The position numbers and the translations under genes were made by a program. A DNA stretch of 64,000 bases from Shimia_B sp038528385 (GTDB lineage Bacteria > Pseudomonadota > Alphaproteobacteria > Rhodobacterales > Rhodobacteraceae): contig JBCBET010000004.1 in assembly GCA_038528385.1 (NCBI GenBank), positions 62,001 to 126,000 on the forward strand. The letters are read 5' to 3'. Positions within the stretch are counted from its first letter, which is position 1, and every line of letters starts with the position of its first letter. Below are positions 57,001 to 64,000 of the stretch, piece after piece. The notes under the pieces are model-generated. The model was not told where the DNA came from and ran no database searches. It saw nothing but the letters and a program-made list of their open reading frames with translations.

Positions 57001-58125
57001 TCAGAAGTCGAAGGACACTGCGACCGTGACGCCTTCCTTGACGTCCTCGGCTGCGCCGAGCTCGTCGCGGGTCAGGTCGTCGCCGGGGCCTTCGTCGATC
57101 TCGGCGTAGGAGACGCGGAGGTTCGCGCCGTTGCCGAGGTCGTAGTCACCGCCGACATAGACCACCGTGGAGCCTTCTGCGCCACCGCCGGTCTCACGCT
57201 CGTCGCGGTAGCCGCCGAAGAGGGTGAGGCCGTTGCCTGCGTCGAACGTCGCGTTCAGCTGCAGGTCCTCGTCGTTGCCGTCGTGGAAGAGGAAGCCAAC
57301 CGTGATCGGGCCGTCTGCGTAGTCGAGCGCGATACCGTAGTTGTCGTCCACCGGATCCTGGGACACGTAGAACACCGTCGCGGTCACAGCGCCGAAGGTG
57401 AAGGCACCCTGGACACCGATCGATTCCACGTCGGAGTCGCCACCGAGACCGTCTTCCTTGGCGTAGGCGAAGCCCACCTCTGCGCCGCCGAGCGTCGTGG
57501 ACGCGCCGATTGCGTAGATTTCCTGGAGAACGCCGTCGACACCTTCCTGGTAGCCGAAGGTCACGTCGACACCGCCGAAGGAGGACGTCGCGCCGAGCTG
57601 CAGGTTCTGGAAGTCGTCGTCCGTGTCACCCTCGTTGGCGTCGAACACGTAGTAGGACACGCCCACTTCGGTCTCGCCGAAGGACACGCGGCCGATCAGG
57701 ACGCCGTCTTCGCCGAGCGCCTCCGCGTCACCTTCGTCGGCGAAGCTGTCGCCGTCGAGGTTGGTGACCGGGGAGGAGAACAGAGCGTCTGCCGCCGGCG
57801 GGGTGTCGCCGAATGCGAGCGATGCCATGTCGGAGGACAGGCTGATCACGAGATCGTCGATCTCGATCTCGTTGCCGTCGAGCGTGGACTCGTCGCTGTT
57901 GTTGAACTCGATGTCGCCGGACACCGTGGCCTTCAGGCCATTGTTGAGCGTTGCAGCGTAGGAGAGCGTGCCGCCAACGGACCAGAAGAAGCCGTTGTCG
58001 AACTCGTCGTTCCAGCCGAACTCTGCGTCACCGGCAAAGGACACACCGTCCTCTGCGTGTCCGTCTGCAGCTGCTGCGCCTGCGAAGGCCACGATGGCCG
58101 TCGAAGCGAGAAGGATGCGTTTCAT
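57001..58125 (-). CDS. Porin (outer-membrane barrel)
   Basis: A 374-residue porin with signal peptide MKRILLASTAIVAFAGAAAA. The mature chain is strongly acidic with alternating strand-turn repeats (VSFAGDAEFGWNDEFDNGFF; DLVISLSSDMASLAFGD; LNATFDAGNGLTLFGGYRDE) and ends AVSFDF, the aromatic C-terminal strand. These are traits of the alphaproteobacterial general porin (Gram-negative porin 4-like). The substrate range is unknown. The ATG at 58125 follows GAGGGA. Confidence 0.9.
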   Translation of the reverse strand: MKRILLASTAIVAFAGAAAADGHAEDGVSFAGDAEFGWNDEFDNGFFWSVGGTLSYAATLNNGLKATVSGDIEFNNSDESTLDGNEIEIDDLVISLSSDMASLAFGDTPPAADALFSSPVTNLDGDSFADEGDAEALGEDGVLIGRVSFGETEVGVSYYVFDANEGDTDDDFQNLQLGATSSFGGVDVTFGYQEGVDGVLQEIYAIGASTTLGGAEVGFAYAKEDGLGGDSDVESIGVQGAFTFGAVTATVFYVSQDPVDDNYGIALDYADGPITVGFLFHDGNDEDLQLNATFDAGNGLTLFGGYRDERETGGGAEGSTVVYVGGDYDLGNGANLRVSYAEIDEGPGDDLTRDELGAAEDVKEGVTVAVSFDF

Positions 58126-58370
58126 ATTATTCCCTCGTGTTTGCGTTCTCATGGGATGCTTAGTCCCCGAGAACGGGAGTTAGCATGGCAGCGTATTGGC
58201 TCCGCACACCCCCGAGGGTCAAGCGAGCGCGGAGCGGGTTTTCGGCGGTGCCCAGGAAATGATGCAAAGCTGCCACACACGTTTCATCCACCTTTGTCGG
58301 GTGACAAGAAGCACGCGGGCCAGTAAATCCCGGGGCGGCACAGAGCCAATAAAATAAAGGTCGATATATC

Positions 58371-59024
58371 ATGGGATTGGCTGAGATAGAGGCGCGGATC
58401 GCAGCGGCGGAAGCGGCCGCGGGACGGCCCTCGGGCAGCGTCCAACTCATCGCCGTTTCAAAAGTGCAGCCCGCCCCGCGGGTGGCGGCTGTGTTGCAGG
58501 AAGGTCACCGAATCTTCGGCGAGAATCGTGTGCAGGAAGCGCAGGATAAATGGCCCGCCTGGAAGGAGGCCCATCCGGACGTCATGCTGCACCTGCTCGG
58601 CCCGCTGCAGAGCAACAAGGCCCGCGCCGCCATGGCGCTCTTCGATGTCATCCACACGCTCGACCGCCCAAAGCTCGCCCGCGCCATCGCCCGGATCGCG
58701 CAGGAGGAAGGCGCGTGCCCGGACCTTTTCGTGCAGGTGAACACGGGCGAGGAGCCGCAAAAGGCGGGCGTCCCGCCCGCGGAGGCCGATGCCTTCGTCG
58801 CGGAGTGCCGGGCGCTCGATCTGCCGGTGATCGGGCTCATGTGCATCCCGCCGGTGGACGAGGAACCGGCGCTTCACTTCGCGCTCCTGGCAAAGATCGC
58901 CGCGCGCAACGGGCTCGCCGGGCTCTCCATGGGGATGAGCGCGGATTTCGAGACGGCCGTGCGGCTGGGTGCCACCCATGTGCGCGTGGGATCGGCCATC
59001 TTCGGCGCGCGGGAGACGGGCTAG
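58371..59024 (+). CDS. PLP homeostasis protein (YggS/PROSC family)
   Basis: A 217-residue PLP-binding TIM barrel: the lysine for the Schiff base is K31 in IAVSKVQP, followed by FGENRVQEAQDKW, HLLGPLQSNKA, LFVQVNTGEEPQKAG, LSMGMSADFETAVRLGATHV and VRVGSAIFG. This family controls free PLP levels and is not a catalytic racemase. The start ATG is at 58371. Its last codons overlap the convergent L,D-transpeptidase gene by 4 bases. Confidence 0.93.
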   Translation: MGLAEIEARIAAAEAAAGRPSGSVQLIAVSKVQPAPRVAAVLQEGHRIFGENRVQEAQDKWPAWKEAHPDVMLHLLGPLQSNKARAAMALFDVIHTLDRPKLARAIARIAQEEGACPDLFVQVNTGEEPQKAGVPPAEADAFVAECRALDLPVIGLMCIPPVDEEPALHFALLAKIAARNGLAGLSMGMSADFETAVRLGATHVRVGSAIFGARETG

Positions 59025-59515
59025 GGCACGATGAGCCGTGTGGCGTGACGGATCCGCGGCGCAAGCCAGAGGAGATGCGCGCGCGAGAGCGCGACGCAGC
59101 CCTCCGTGGGTTTGCCCGGCCCGCGCCACGTGTGGATGAAGATCGCGGACCCGCGGCCTTTCACCGGGAAGGGCCAGTTCCAGTCCGTCAGGATGACGAG
59201 GTCATAGAGCGGGTCCGCGCGGCGCAGCCTCTCATGAGACGCCGCGTAGGGCGCGCGCACCATCATGTTGTAATCGGCGTCGCCCGGATCATCGGACCAC
59301 AGATCGCCGGGCCGGATGGGCAGCGCCCAGTCTGCGGGCCGCGCGAGGCGGTCGGGTCGGTAGAGCATCCCCACGAGCCGGTGCGTCCCGCGGGGCGTCG
59401 CCCCATCGCCCTCGCGCTTGCGGTGCGTGAGCCCGCCGCGCCCGACGGTGCAGGGGAGCGTCCGGCCAAAGGCGCGGAGGCCCCGCGGGGTGAGCACGAG
59501 GTCAGTGGGTTTCAT
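59021..59515 (-). CDS. L,D-transpeptidase-family (YkuD-like) protein
   Basis: A 164-residue protein. The catalytic motif IFIHTWRGPGKPTEGCVALS carries His128 and Cys140, spaced as in YkuD/L,D-transpeptidases that crosslink peptidoglycan. No signal peptide is visible, so either the start is upstream or it is a cytoplasmic relative. It is smaller than typical enzymes. It converges with yggS by a 4-base overlap. Confidence 0.82.
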   Translation of the reverse strand: MKPTDLVLTPRGLRAFGRTLPCTVGRGGLTHRKREGDGATPRGTHRLVGMLYRPDRLARPADWALPIRPGDLWSDDPGDADYNMMVRAPYAASHERLRRADPLYDLVILTDWNWPFPVKGRGSAIFIHTWRGPGKPTEGCVALSRAHLLWLAPRIRHATRLIVP

Positions 59516-59653
59516 CCAATCGCCCCCCGTCCCGGACTTGACCCGGGACCTATGCGTGTGCCCGTCCTGCTGCCGGCCGTCATGCGTCGATGGATCTGAT
59601 GCGCCTTCTGACGCGGAGGCTCCCGGTCAGGCCCGGAGCGCGATGGACGGGGC
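59516..59653. other. 138-base gap with degenerate palindromic repeats
   Basis: GTCCCGGACTTGACCCGGGAC (59528-59548) and CCGGTCAGGCCCGGAGCG near 59623 are diverged relatives of the family seen at 42997 and 54214. No gene is visible here. Confidence 0.6.
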
Positions 59654-60709
59654 TCACAGAAAATGCCCCGACTTCTCCGCCTTCGTGGCCAGGTAGCCCT
59701 CGTTGAACGGGTTCCGGCCCACCTTGAGCGGCACGCGCTCGGTCACCTCGAGGCCCTGCTCCTCCATCCGCGCCACCTTGGCCGGGTTGTTCGTCATCAG
59801 CCGCACGGCGCCGAAACCGAGCTTCCGCAGGAGATCAGCGCCCAGCGTGAAGTTCCGCTCGTCATCCTCGAAGCCCAGACGGTGGTTGGCCTCCACGGTG
59901 TCGAAGCCCTGATCCTGGAGCGCGTAGGCGCGCATCTTGTTGGCGAGCCCGATGCCGCGCCCTTCCTGCTGCAGATATAGGAGAACGCCCGCACCCTCCG
60001 CGCCCATCTGCGCCAGCGCGCCGTGGAGCTGGGGCCCGCAATCGCATTTGAGCGAGCCCAGCACGTCGCCGGTGAAACAGGCCGAATGCAGCCGCGCGAG
60101 CACGGGCCTGGCGCGGTCGGGCTGCCCGATCTCCACGGCATAGTGTTCCTCCCCGCCGTCCTCGGGGCGAAACACGTGGAGCCGACCCTCCCCCGCGAGC
60201 GCCATGGGAAGGCGCGCGGCCACCACTTCCGACAGCGGCGAGGCGGCGATTTCCTCCACGCTGAGCCGGGTGAGCGCCGCAAGGCCAGCGGGGCCGTCGG
60301 CGGGCGCGGTGAGCACGGCGGGGAGGAGCTGCGCCGCCTTGGCGAGCGCGATGCCCGACCGGGCCGCCGCCGCGTCGCCCTCGCGCAGCGTCCGGAACGG
60401 GCCTTTCATGACGGCGGTGAGATCGTCCTTGGGATCGGCCACCGCGCAAGCCCAGGGCAGGCCCGCCCCGTCCGGCACCGCGATGCGCGCGATGTCGCCG
60501 TCGTAGGCCCGCGCCTTGAGCGTGCGCGCGCGCCAATCGGTGATCGCGAGCACCGGCCGCGTGGGCAGCGCCATGGCGGCGGCGAAGCGGGCGGGCGAGA
60601 GCGTCTCCACGGCAAAGACGAGCTGGCCGTCGATCACCACCGGCAGCCCCATGCGCAGATCGGCGCGGGCGCGCGCGATGAGCTCGTCAGGGGTGGGAGC
60701 AAAAGCCAT
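59654..60709 (-). CDS. ribA: GTP cyclohydrolase II
   Basis: First enzyme of riboflavin synthesis: GTP to 2,5-diamino-6-ribosylamino-4-pyrimidinone 5'-phosphate. It has 351 residues. The C-terminal catalytic part has the zinc ligands C211, C222 and C224 in HSACFTGDVLGSLKCDCGPQ, then LQQEGRGIGLANKMRAYALQ and VRLMTNNPAKV. The N-terminal 170 residues (IARARADLRMGLPVVIDGQL) are not needed for the GCH-II signature and may be a degenerate DHBP-synthase-like region; no DHBP-synthase motif is evident. Confidence 0.92.
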   Translation of the reverse strand: MAFAPTPDELIARARADLRMGLPVVIDGQLVFAVETLSPARFAAAMALPTRPVLAITDWRARTLKARAYDGDIARIAVPDGAGLPWACAVADPKDDLTAVMKGPFRTLREGDAAAARSGIALAKAAQLLPAVLTAPADGPAGLAALTRLSVEEIAASPLSEVVAARLPMALAGEGRLHVFRPEDGGEEHYAVEIGQPDRARPVLARLHSACFTGDVLGSLKCDCGPQLHGALAQMGAEGAGVLLYLQQEGRGIGLANKMRAYALQDQGFDTVEANHRLGFEDDERNFTLGADLLRKLGFGAVRLMTNNPAKVARMEEQGLEVTERVPLKVGRNPFNEGYLATKAEKSGHFL

Positions 60710-60866
60710 GACGTCTCATAGGCCGGGAGCGCAGGGAGGGCCAGACAGCCGATTTTGAAACAAACCGGCCCGCGGCGACACGGCTCCGTGAGAGACATGT
60801 TGCAAATGTTGCTCGCTCCCGGTGCACGCCCACGTGATCAGCAACAGACCGATGGAGACCAGACTT

Positions 60867-61553
60867 ATGGCACAGCTCAAACGCATCCTCCTCATCGACG
60901 ACGATGAGGACCTGCGCGAAGCGCTCGGTGAGCAGCTGCTCATGACCGACGAGTTCGACGTCTTCGAGGGCGGCTCCGGCGCGGAGGCGATGGAGAAGAT
61001 CAAGGAAGGCCTCTACGACCTCATCATCCTCGATGTGGGCCTGCCCGACACCGATGGCCGCGAGCTCTGCCGCCTCATGCGCAAGCAGAACGTCAAAAGC
61101 CCCATCGTCATGCTCACGGGCCACGACACGGACGCCGACACGATCCTCGGCCTCGACGCGGGTGCAAACGACTACGTCACGAAGCCCTTCAAGTTCCCCG
61201 TGCTCCTGGCCCGCATCCGCGCCCAGCTCCGCCAGCACGAGCAGAGCGAGGACGCCGTCTTCCAGCTCGGGCCCTACACGTTCCGCCCGTCGATGAAGCT
61301 CCTCGTCACCGAGGACGACAAGAAGGTGCGCCTGACGGAGAAGGAAACGAACATCCTGAAGTTTCTCTACCGCTCCACCGAGGGCGTGGTGGCGCGCGAC
61401 GTGCTGCTGCACGAGGTGTGGGGCTACAATGCCGGGGTGACGACCCACACGCTGGAAACCCACATCTACCGCCTGCGCCAGAAGATCGAGCCCGACCCCT
61501 CCAACGCGCGTCTCCTCGTGACCGAAAGCGGGGGCTACCGCCTGGTGGCGTGA
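60867..61553 (+). CDS. OmpR-family response regulator
   Basis: A 228-residue regulator. The receiver domain (residues about 5-120) has the acidic pocket DDDED and phospho-acceptor Asp56 in LIILDVGLPDTDG, and Lys in DYVTKPF. The C-terminal winged helix has VRLTEKETNILKFLYRSTEG, VVARDVLLHEVWGYNAGVTT and THTLETHIYRLRQKIEPDPS. No sensor kinase lies nearby, so the partner is unknown. I chose the ATG at 60867 (MAQLKRILLI), the family-consistent start; an ATG at 60852 is in frame. A repeated RNA-like element follows at 61617. Confidence 0.93.
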   Translation: MAQLKRILLIDDDEDLREALGEQLLMTDEFDVFEGGSGAEAMEKIKEGLYDLIILDVGLPDTDGRELCRLMRKQNVKSPIVMLTGHDTDADTILGLDAGANDYVTKPFKFPVLLARIRAQLRQHEQSEDAVFQLGPYTFRPSMKLLVTEDDKKVRLTEKETNILKFLYRSTEGVVARDVLLHEVWGYNAGVTTHTLETHIYRLRQKIEPDPSNARLLVTESGGYRLVA

Positions 61554-61616
61554 GGGTCCGCTGATCCAACCGGCGCGCCGCGCCGTAGGACAAGTTACCC
61601 GCCGCGGATCGGGTCA

Positions 61617-61681
61617 CATCCGCACCTCCCTGTTGGACTTGGCCCGGGCCCCGGTTGAAAAATCGGCCCGGGTCTTTTTTT
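61617..61681 (+). ncRNA. Candidate small RNA / 3' UTR element with anti-SD block (copy A)
   Basis: ACCTCCCTGTTGGACT (61624-61639), an exact 16-base match to copy B, precedes a stem GGCCCGGGCC / GGCCCGGGTC with a 14-base loop and TTTTTTT (61675-61681). CCTCC is complementary to GGAGG ribosome sites. It lies about 70 bases after the OmpR-family gene, so it may be a 3'-UTR-derived RNA. No promoter is evident. Confidence 0.55.
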
Positions 61682-61732
61682 GGCCGGAGGACGCGCGCCC
61701 CGTGGTAGGCTCGTCGTCAGGGGGGACTTGAG

Positions 61733-62533
61733 ATGGCAGATCCGTTTCAGGACGTGGACGCCGCGGGGGCGGACTTCATCGCCGTCTTCGCCGAGAGCAT
61801 GGAGATGCGCCAATCCGATCCGACGATGGAGCGGATCGTGGCGGACTACCTCGCCCAGCTCGATTTCGGAGAGGACACACTCACCGTGGAGATCGGCGCG
61901 GGGGCGGGCGCGATCGCGCGGCGCATCGCGGCCCGGGCGGCCCCGGCGCGCGTGATGGGCTACGAGCCCTCGGCGGGCTTCGTGGCCGAGGCGAAGACCC
62001 GGGCCGAGGGCGTGGGCAACCTGCACTTCGAGCAGGCGGACGGCGCAGCGCTTCCGCTCGATGCCGGGGTCGCCGACCACGCCATCCTCCATACCGTGCT
62101 CACCCATGTCACCGCGCCCGAGGCGCTCATCGCGGAGGCGCGTCGCGTGCTGAAGCCCGGCGGCACGCTCGTGGTTTGCGATTGCGATTTCTCCAAGGCC
62201 GCGCTGAGCAGCTTCCCCGATGATCCGCTCGATGCCTGCGCGCGGGCCTTCGTGCGGGAATTCGTCACCGATCCGGACCTCGTGGCGAAGCTGCGCGCCC
62301 TCCTGATCGCGGCGGGCTTCGAGATCCGCCACTTCACCGTGACGGCCCGCACCGTGACCGAGGGCGAGAAGCTCCTCCCCTGGGTGGTGGAGACGACGAA
62401 GCTCATGGTCGCGCGGGGCGATATCGGGGCCGCGCTCGCGGAGGCGCTCATCGCGGAAATGCACGATCGCACGGCGCGCGGGCGGTTCTACGGCTTTCAG
62501 CCCTTTGCCACCGCCATCGCCGCGAGGGCTTGA
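61733..62533 (+). CDS. Class I SAM-dependent methyltransferase
   Basis: A 266-residue Rossmann methyltransferase. Motif I is LTVEIGAGAGAIARRIAARA, followed by VMGYEPSAGFVAEAKTRAEG, the DGAALPLDAGVADHAIL loop and VLKPGGTLVVCDCDFSKAAL. The substrate is unknown; a UbiE/small-molecule type is likely. The start ATG is at 61733. It lies between the two repeated RNA-like elements. Confidence 0.88.
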   Translation: MADPFQDVDAAGADFIAVFAESMEMRQSDPTMERIVADYLAQLDFGEDTLTVEIGAGAGAIARRIAARAAPARVMGYEPSAGFVAEAKTRAEGVGNLHFEQADGAALPLDAGVADHAILHTVLTHVTAPEALIAEARRVLKPGGTLVVCDCDFSKAALSSFPDDPLDACARAFVREFVTDPDLVAKLRALLIAAGFEIRHFTVTARTVTEGEKLLPWVVETTKLMVARGDIGAALAEALIAEMHDRTARGRFYGFQPFATAIAARA

Positions 62534-62618
62534 TAAATCCTCGCCTGCTCCCGCGTACGGCGGGTCGCTGTGCGGTTGTTTCATCACGTTTTACAGACTG
62601 CGGGAGAAGCTGTGCGGC

Positions 62619-62668
62619 CAGACAAACCCCGCGTCGGCCGGGGCCATTCGCCCGGGTCTGTTTTGTTT
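62619..62668 (+). terminator. GC-rich hairpin with T-run after the methyltransferase gene
   Basis: AGAC (62620) pairs with GTCT (62656), with CCCCG / CGGGG inside, followed by GTTTTGTTTCC. It lies about 90 bases after the methyltransferase stop and shares the CCCGCGTCGGCC segment with the region preceding copy B. Confidence 0.6.
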
Positions 62669-62724
62669 CCCCGAACTCGCCTGAACTTCGCCTCAATTGT
62701 TCATTATTTGGAAACTATTCGGTG

Positions 62725-62830
62725 AGATGGTGATGACACGAGTTCCCGCGTCGGCCCGGGTTATGGTCGGCAACCTCCCTGTTGGACTGCCCGGGCCTCG
62801 GTTTGAATGAACCAGCCCGGGCTTTTTTTA
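62725..62830 (+). ncRNA. Candidate small RNA with anti-SD block (copy B)
   Basis: The block ACCTCCCTGTTGGACT (62774-62789) precedes a stem GCCCGGGC / GCCCGGGC (62790-62797, 62816-62823) with a 18-base loop and TTTTTTT. An A/T-rich stretch at 62693-62722 upstream is a plausible promoter. The left end is an estimate. It is in a 359-base gap with no protein gene, so an independent RNA gene is more likely here than for copy A. Confidence 0.6.
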
Positions 62831-62892
62831 TGCGCCGCGCCTGCCCCTGTCCGCGTTGACGGGCGCCGCGTCGGCCCTCTAGCCTCCGGGGC

Positions 62893-63303
62893 ATGAAACT
62901 CACGCTCCACCACATCAACCTCAGCACCGACAAGGTGGAGGAGATGGACGCCTTCTACCGCGACGTGCTCGGGCTCTCGCAAGAGACGGAGGGCCTGCCC
63001 ACGCTGGACAAGACCAAGGGCTATGACGGCGACGTGGCCTTCGTCACGGACGGCGCGGTGCAGACGCATCTGGCCAAGAAGGACGTGCTGGCGGCGTTCA
63101 AGACCGGCTCCCACCTCAACCCGCTCTCGCGCGGGCATGTGGCCTATCGCACCGACGATCTCGCCGCTTTCAAGGCGCATCTGGACGCACGCGGCGTGCC
63201 CTACGCGGACTGGGGGCACACCGCCGTGGCGGGCTGGGCGCAGATTTTCTTCTACGATCCCGACGGCAACGTGATCGAGGTCCACGAGGTGACCGGGGCC
63301 TAG
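62893..63303 (+). CDS. VOC-family (glyoxalase/dioxygenase-like) protein
   Basis: A 136-residue vicinal-oxygen-chelate fold: LHHINLSTDKVEEMDAFYRD (first metal His), then HVAYRTDDLAAFKAHLDARG and IFFYDPDGNVIEVHEV (Glu ligand). Members include glyoxalase I, dioxygenases and resistance proteins; the substrate is unknown. Two betaalphabetabetabeta modules are visible. The ATG at 62893 is the only family-consistent start. Confidence 0.88.
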   Translation: MKLTLHHINLSTDKVEEMDAFYRDVLGLSQETEGLPTLDKTKGYDGDVAFVTDGAVQTHLAKKDVLAAFKTGSHLNPLSRGHVAYRTDDLAAFKAHLDARGVPYADWGHTAVAGWAQIFFYDPDGNVIEVHEVTGA

Positions 63304-63399
63304 GCGGTCCCAGCTGACCCCAGGCGTATTTCCGTGGCTGTCGCCCGGGTGCCAAAGCGGCTAGAGCGGTCGAATACCCCTTGTCGCGAGGTCCTGCCC

Positions 63400-64000
63400 A
63401 TGCCCTTCACCCTGGCCACCTGGAACATCAATTCGGTGCGGTTGCGTGCCGACCTTGTGGTCCGGCTCATGGAGGAGGAGGGCCCCGACATCCTGTGCCT
63501 GCAGGAATGCAAGAGCCCGGTGGAGAAGATGCCGCTCGAGGTCTTCGAGGCGGCGGGCTACGCCCATTGCGTGGCGCGGGGGCAGAAGGGGTATAACGGC
63601 GTGGCGATCCTGTCGAAGCGGCCGCTGGAGGATGCCGGCGCGCTCGATCACGCCGGGCTCGGTCACGCGCGGCACGTGGCGGCGCGGCTCGAGAACGGCG
63701 TCGTCATCCACAATCACTACATCCCCGCGGGCGGCGATGTCCCGGACCGCGCCAAGAACGAGAAATTCGACCAGAAGCTGCGCTACCTCAGCGACATGCG
63801 CTCCGCCTGGGAGGCGCAGGCGCCCGCGCGCGCGATCCTGGTGGGCGACCTCAACATCGCGCCGCGGGAGGACGACGTGTGGAGCCACAAGCAGCTTTTG
63901 AAGGTCGTCTCCCACACGCCCATCGAGGTGGAGCACCTCGAGGCCGCGCAGCAGGCCGGGCGGTGGGTCGACGTCACCCGCGCCGACATTCCCGAGGGGC
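63400..64000 (+). CDS. xthA: Exodeoxyribonuclease III, 3' end outside the window
   Basis: AP-endonuclease/exonuclease III for base-excision repair, cut by the right edge at codon 200. Motifs seen: ATWNINSVRLR, DILCLQECKSP (metal Glu), GYNGVAILSKRPL, NHYIPAGGDVPDRAKNEKFD, LVGDLNIAPREDDVW (catalytic Asp/Asn). The start ATG is at 63400, after GCGAGG. Confidence 0.95.
   Translation, partial: MPFTLATWNINSVRLRADLVVRLMEEEGPDILCLQECKSPVEKMPLEVFEAAGYAHCVARGQKGYNGVAILSKRPLEDAGALDHAGLGHARHVAARLENGVVIHNHYIPAGGDVPDRAKNEKFDQKLRYLSDMRSAWEAQAPARAILVGDLNIAPREDDVWSHKQLLKVVSHTPIEVEHLEAAQQAGRWVDVTRADIPEG

Noticed and set aside
62672..62686. A LexA-type box (GAAC repeat) near 62.67 kb
   Set aside because: The two GAAC copies are 6 bases apart in direct orientation, not the 7-base spacing of the alphaproteobacterial SOS box.

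Overview
This 64 kb window is GC-rich chromosomal DNA from an alphaproteobacterium, almost certainly of the Rhodobacteraceae (Roseobacter-type). The signs are a petABC bc1 operon, a CcrM methyltransferase beside rnhB, DUF1194, DUF2125 and DUF3576 proteins, a VPLPA-CTERM protein, a SelD fused to an FAD oxidoreductase, and an aerobic AlkB/MutY/DciA/DsbA block. Coding density is high, on both strands, and there are many 1-14 base gene overlaps. I saw no integrase, transposase, phage gene, plasmid gene or CRISPR array.

Layout. 0-4 kb: chorismate synthase (cut by the window edge), then a TPP riboswitch driving thiBPQ. 4-7 kb: petABC. 7-15 kb: an outer-membrane barrel, GST, mtaB-dapF, tRNA-Lys, and a selenium block (SelD fusion convergent with mnmH) next to a decayed nirA-like reductase. 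15.6-22.1 kb: the least ordinary region. A three-gene operon encodes a winged-helix/TPR regulator, a PAP2/haloperoxidase-fold protein carrying a collagen-like Gly-Ile-Asn repeat, and a subtilase. It faces an unrecognised 413-residue protein and has a small divergent gene beyond its regulator. 22-27 kb: an ABC exporter of LolCDE/AttEFGH type with an AttH/CrtC-like lipocalin protein. 27-31 kb: a TPR protein with recently duplicated repeats, a LacI regulator and a VPLPA-CTERM protein. 31-38 kb: tRNA-Arg, two alpha/beta hydrolases, small secreted proteins, a membrane-anchored winged-helix protein, then rnhB and ccrM. 38-49 kb: SH3 and VWA-like proteins, alkB, mutY, dciA, dsbA, and an envelope run pmbA-cysQ-waaA-lpxK. 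49-64 kb: enoyl-CoA hydratase, HNH nuclease, flavoprotein, the holA-lptE-leuS group, porin, YggS, L,D-transpeptidase, ribA, an OmpR-type regulator, a methyltransferase among repeated hairpin/terminator RNAs, a VOC protein and xthA (cut by the window edge).

Functional themes. Envelope and LPS work is spread over lpxK, waaA, lptE, the porin and the L,D-transpeptidase. tRNA modification is represented by mtaB and the selD/mnmH pair. Cell-cycle methylation is represented by ccrM, whose upstream DNA holds three GANTC sites, the enzyme's expected target. Small dispersed palindromes recur in the window. One is an exact 21-base palindrome that sits inside leuS and also supplies the stop codon of lpxK. 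Another is a hairpin closed by a TTCG loop, found near the 5' ends of both aroC and leuS. Two RNA-like elements near 61.6 and 62.8 kb share an exact 16-base block followed by a terminator. All functional assignments come from reading motifs by eye; no database search was possible.
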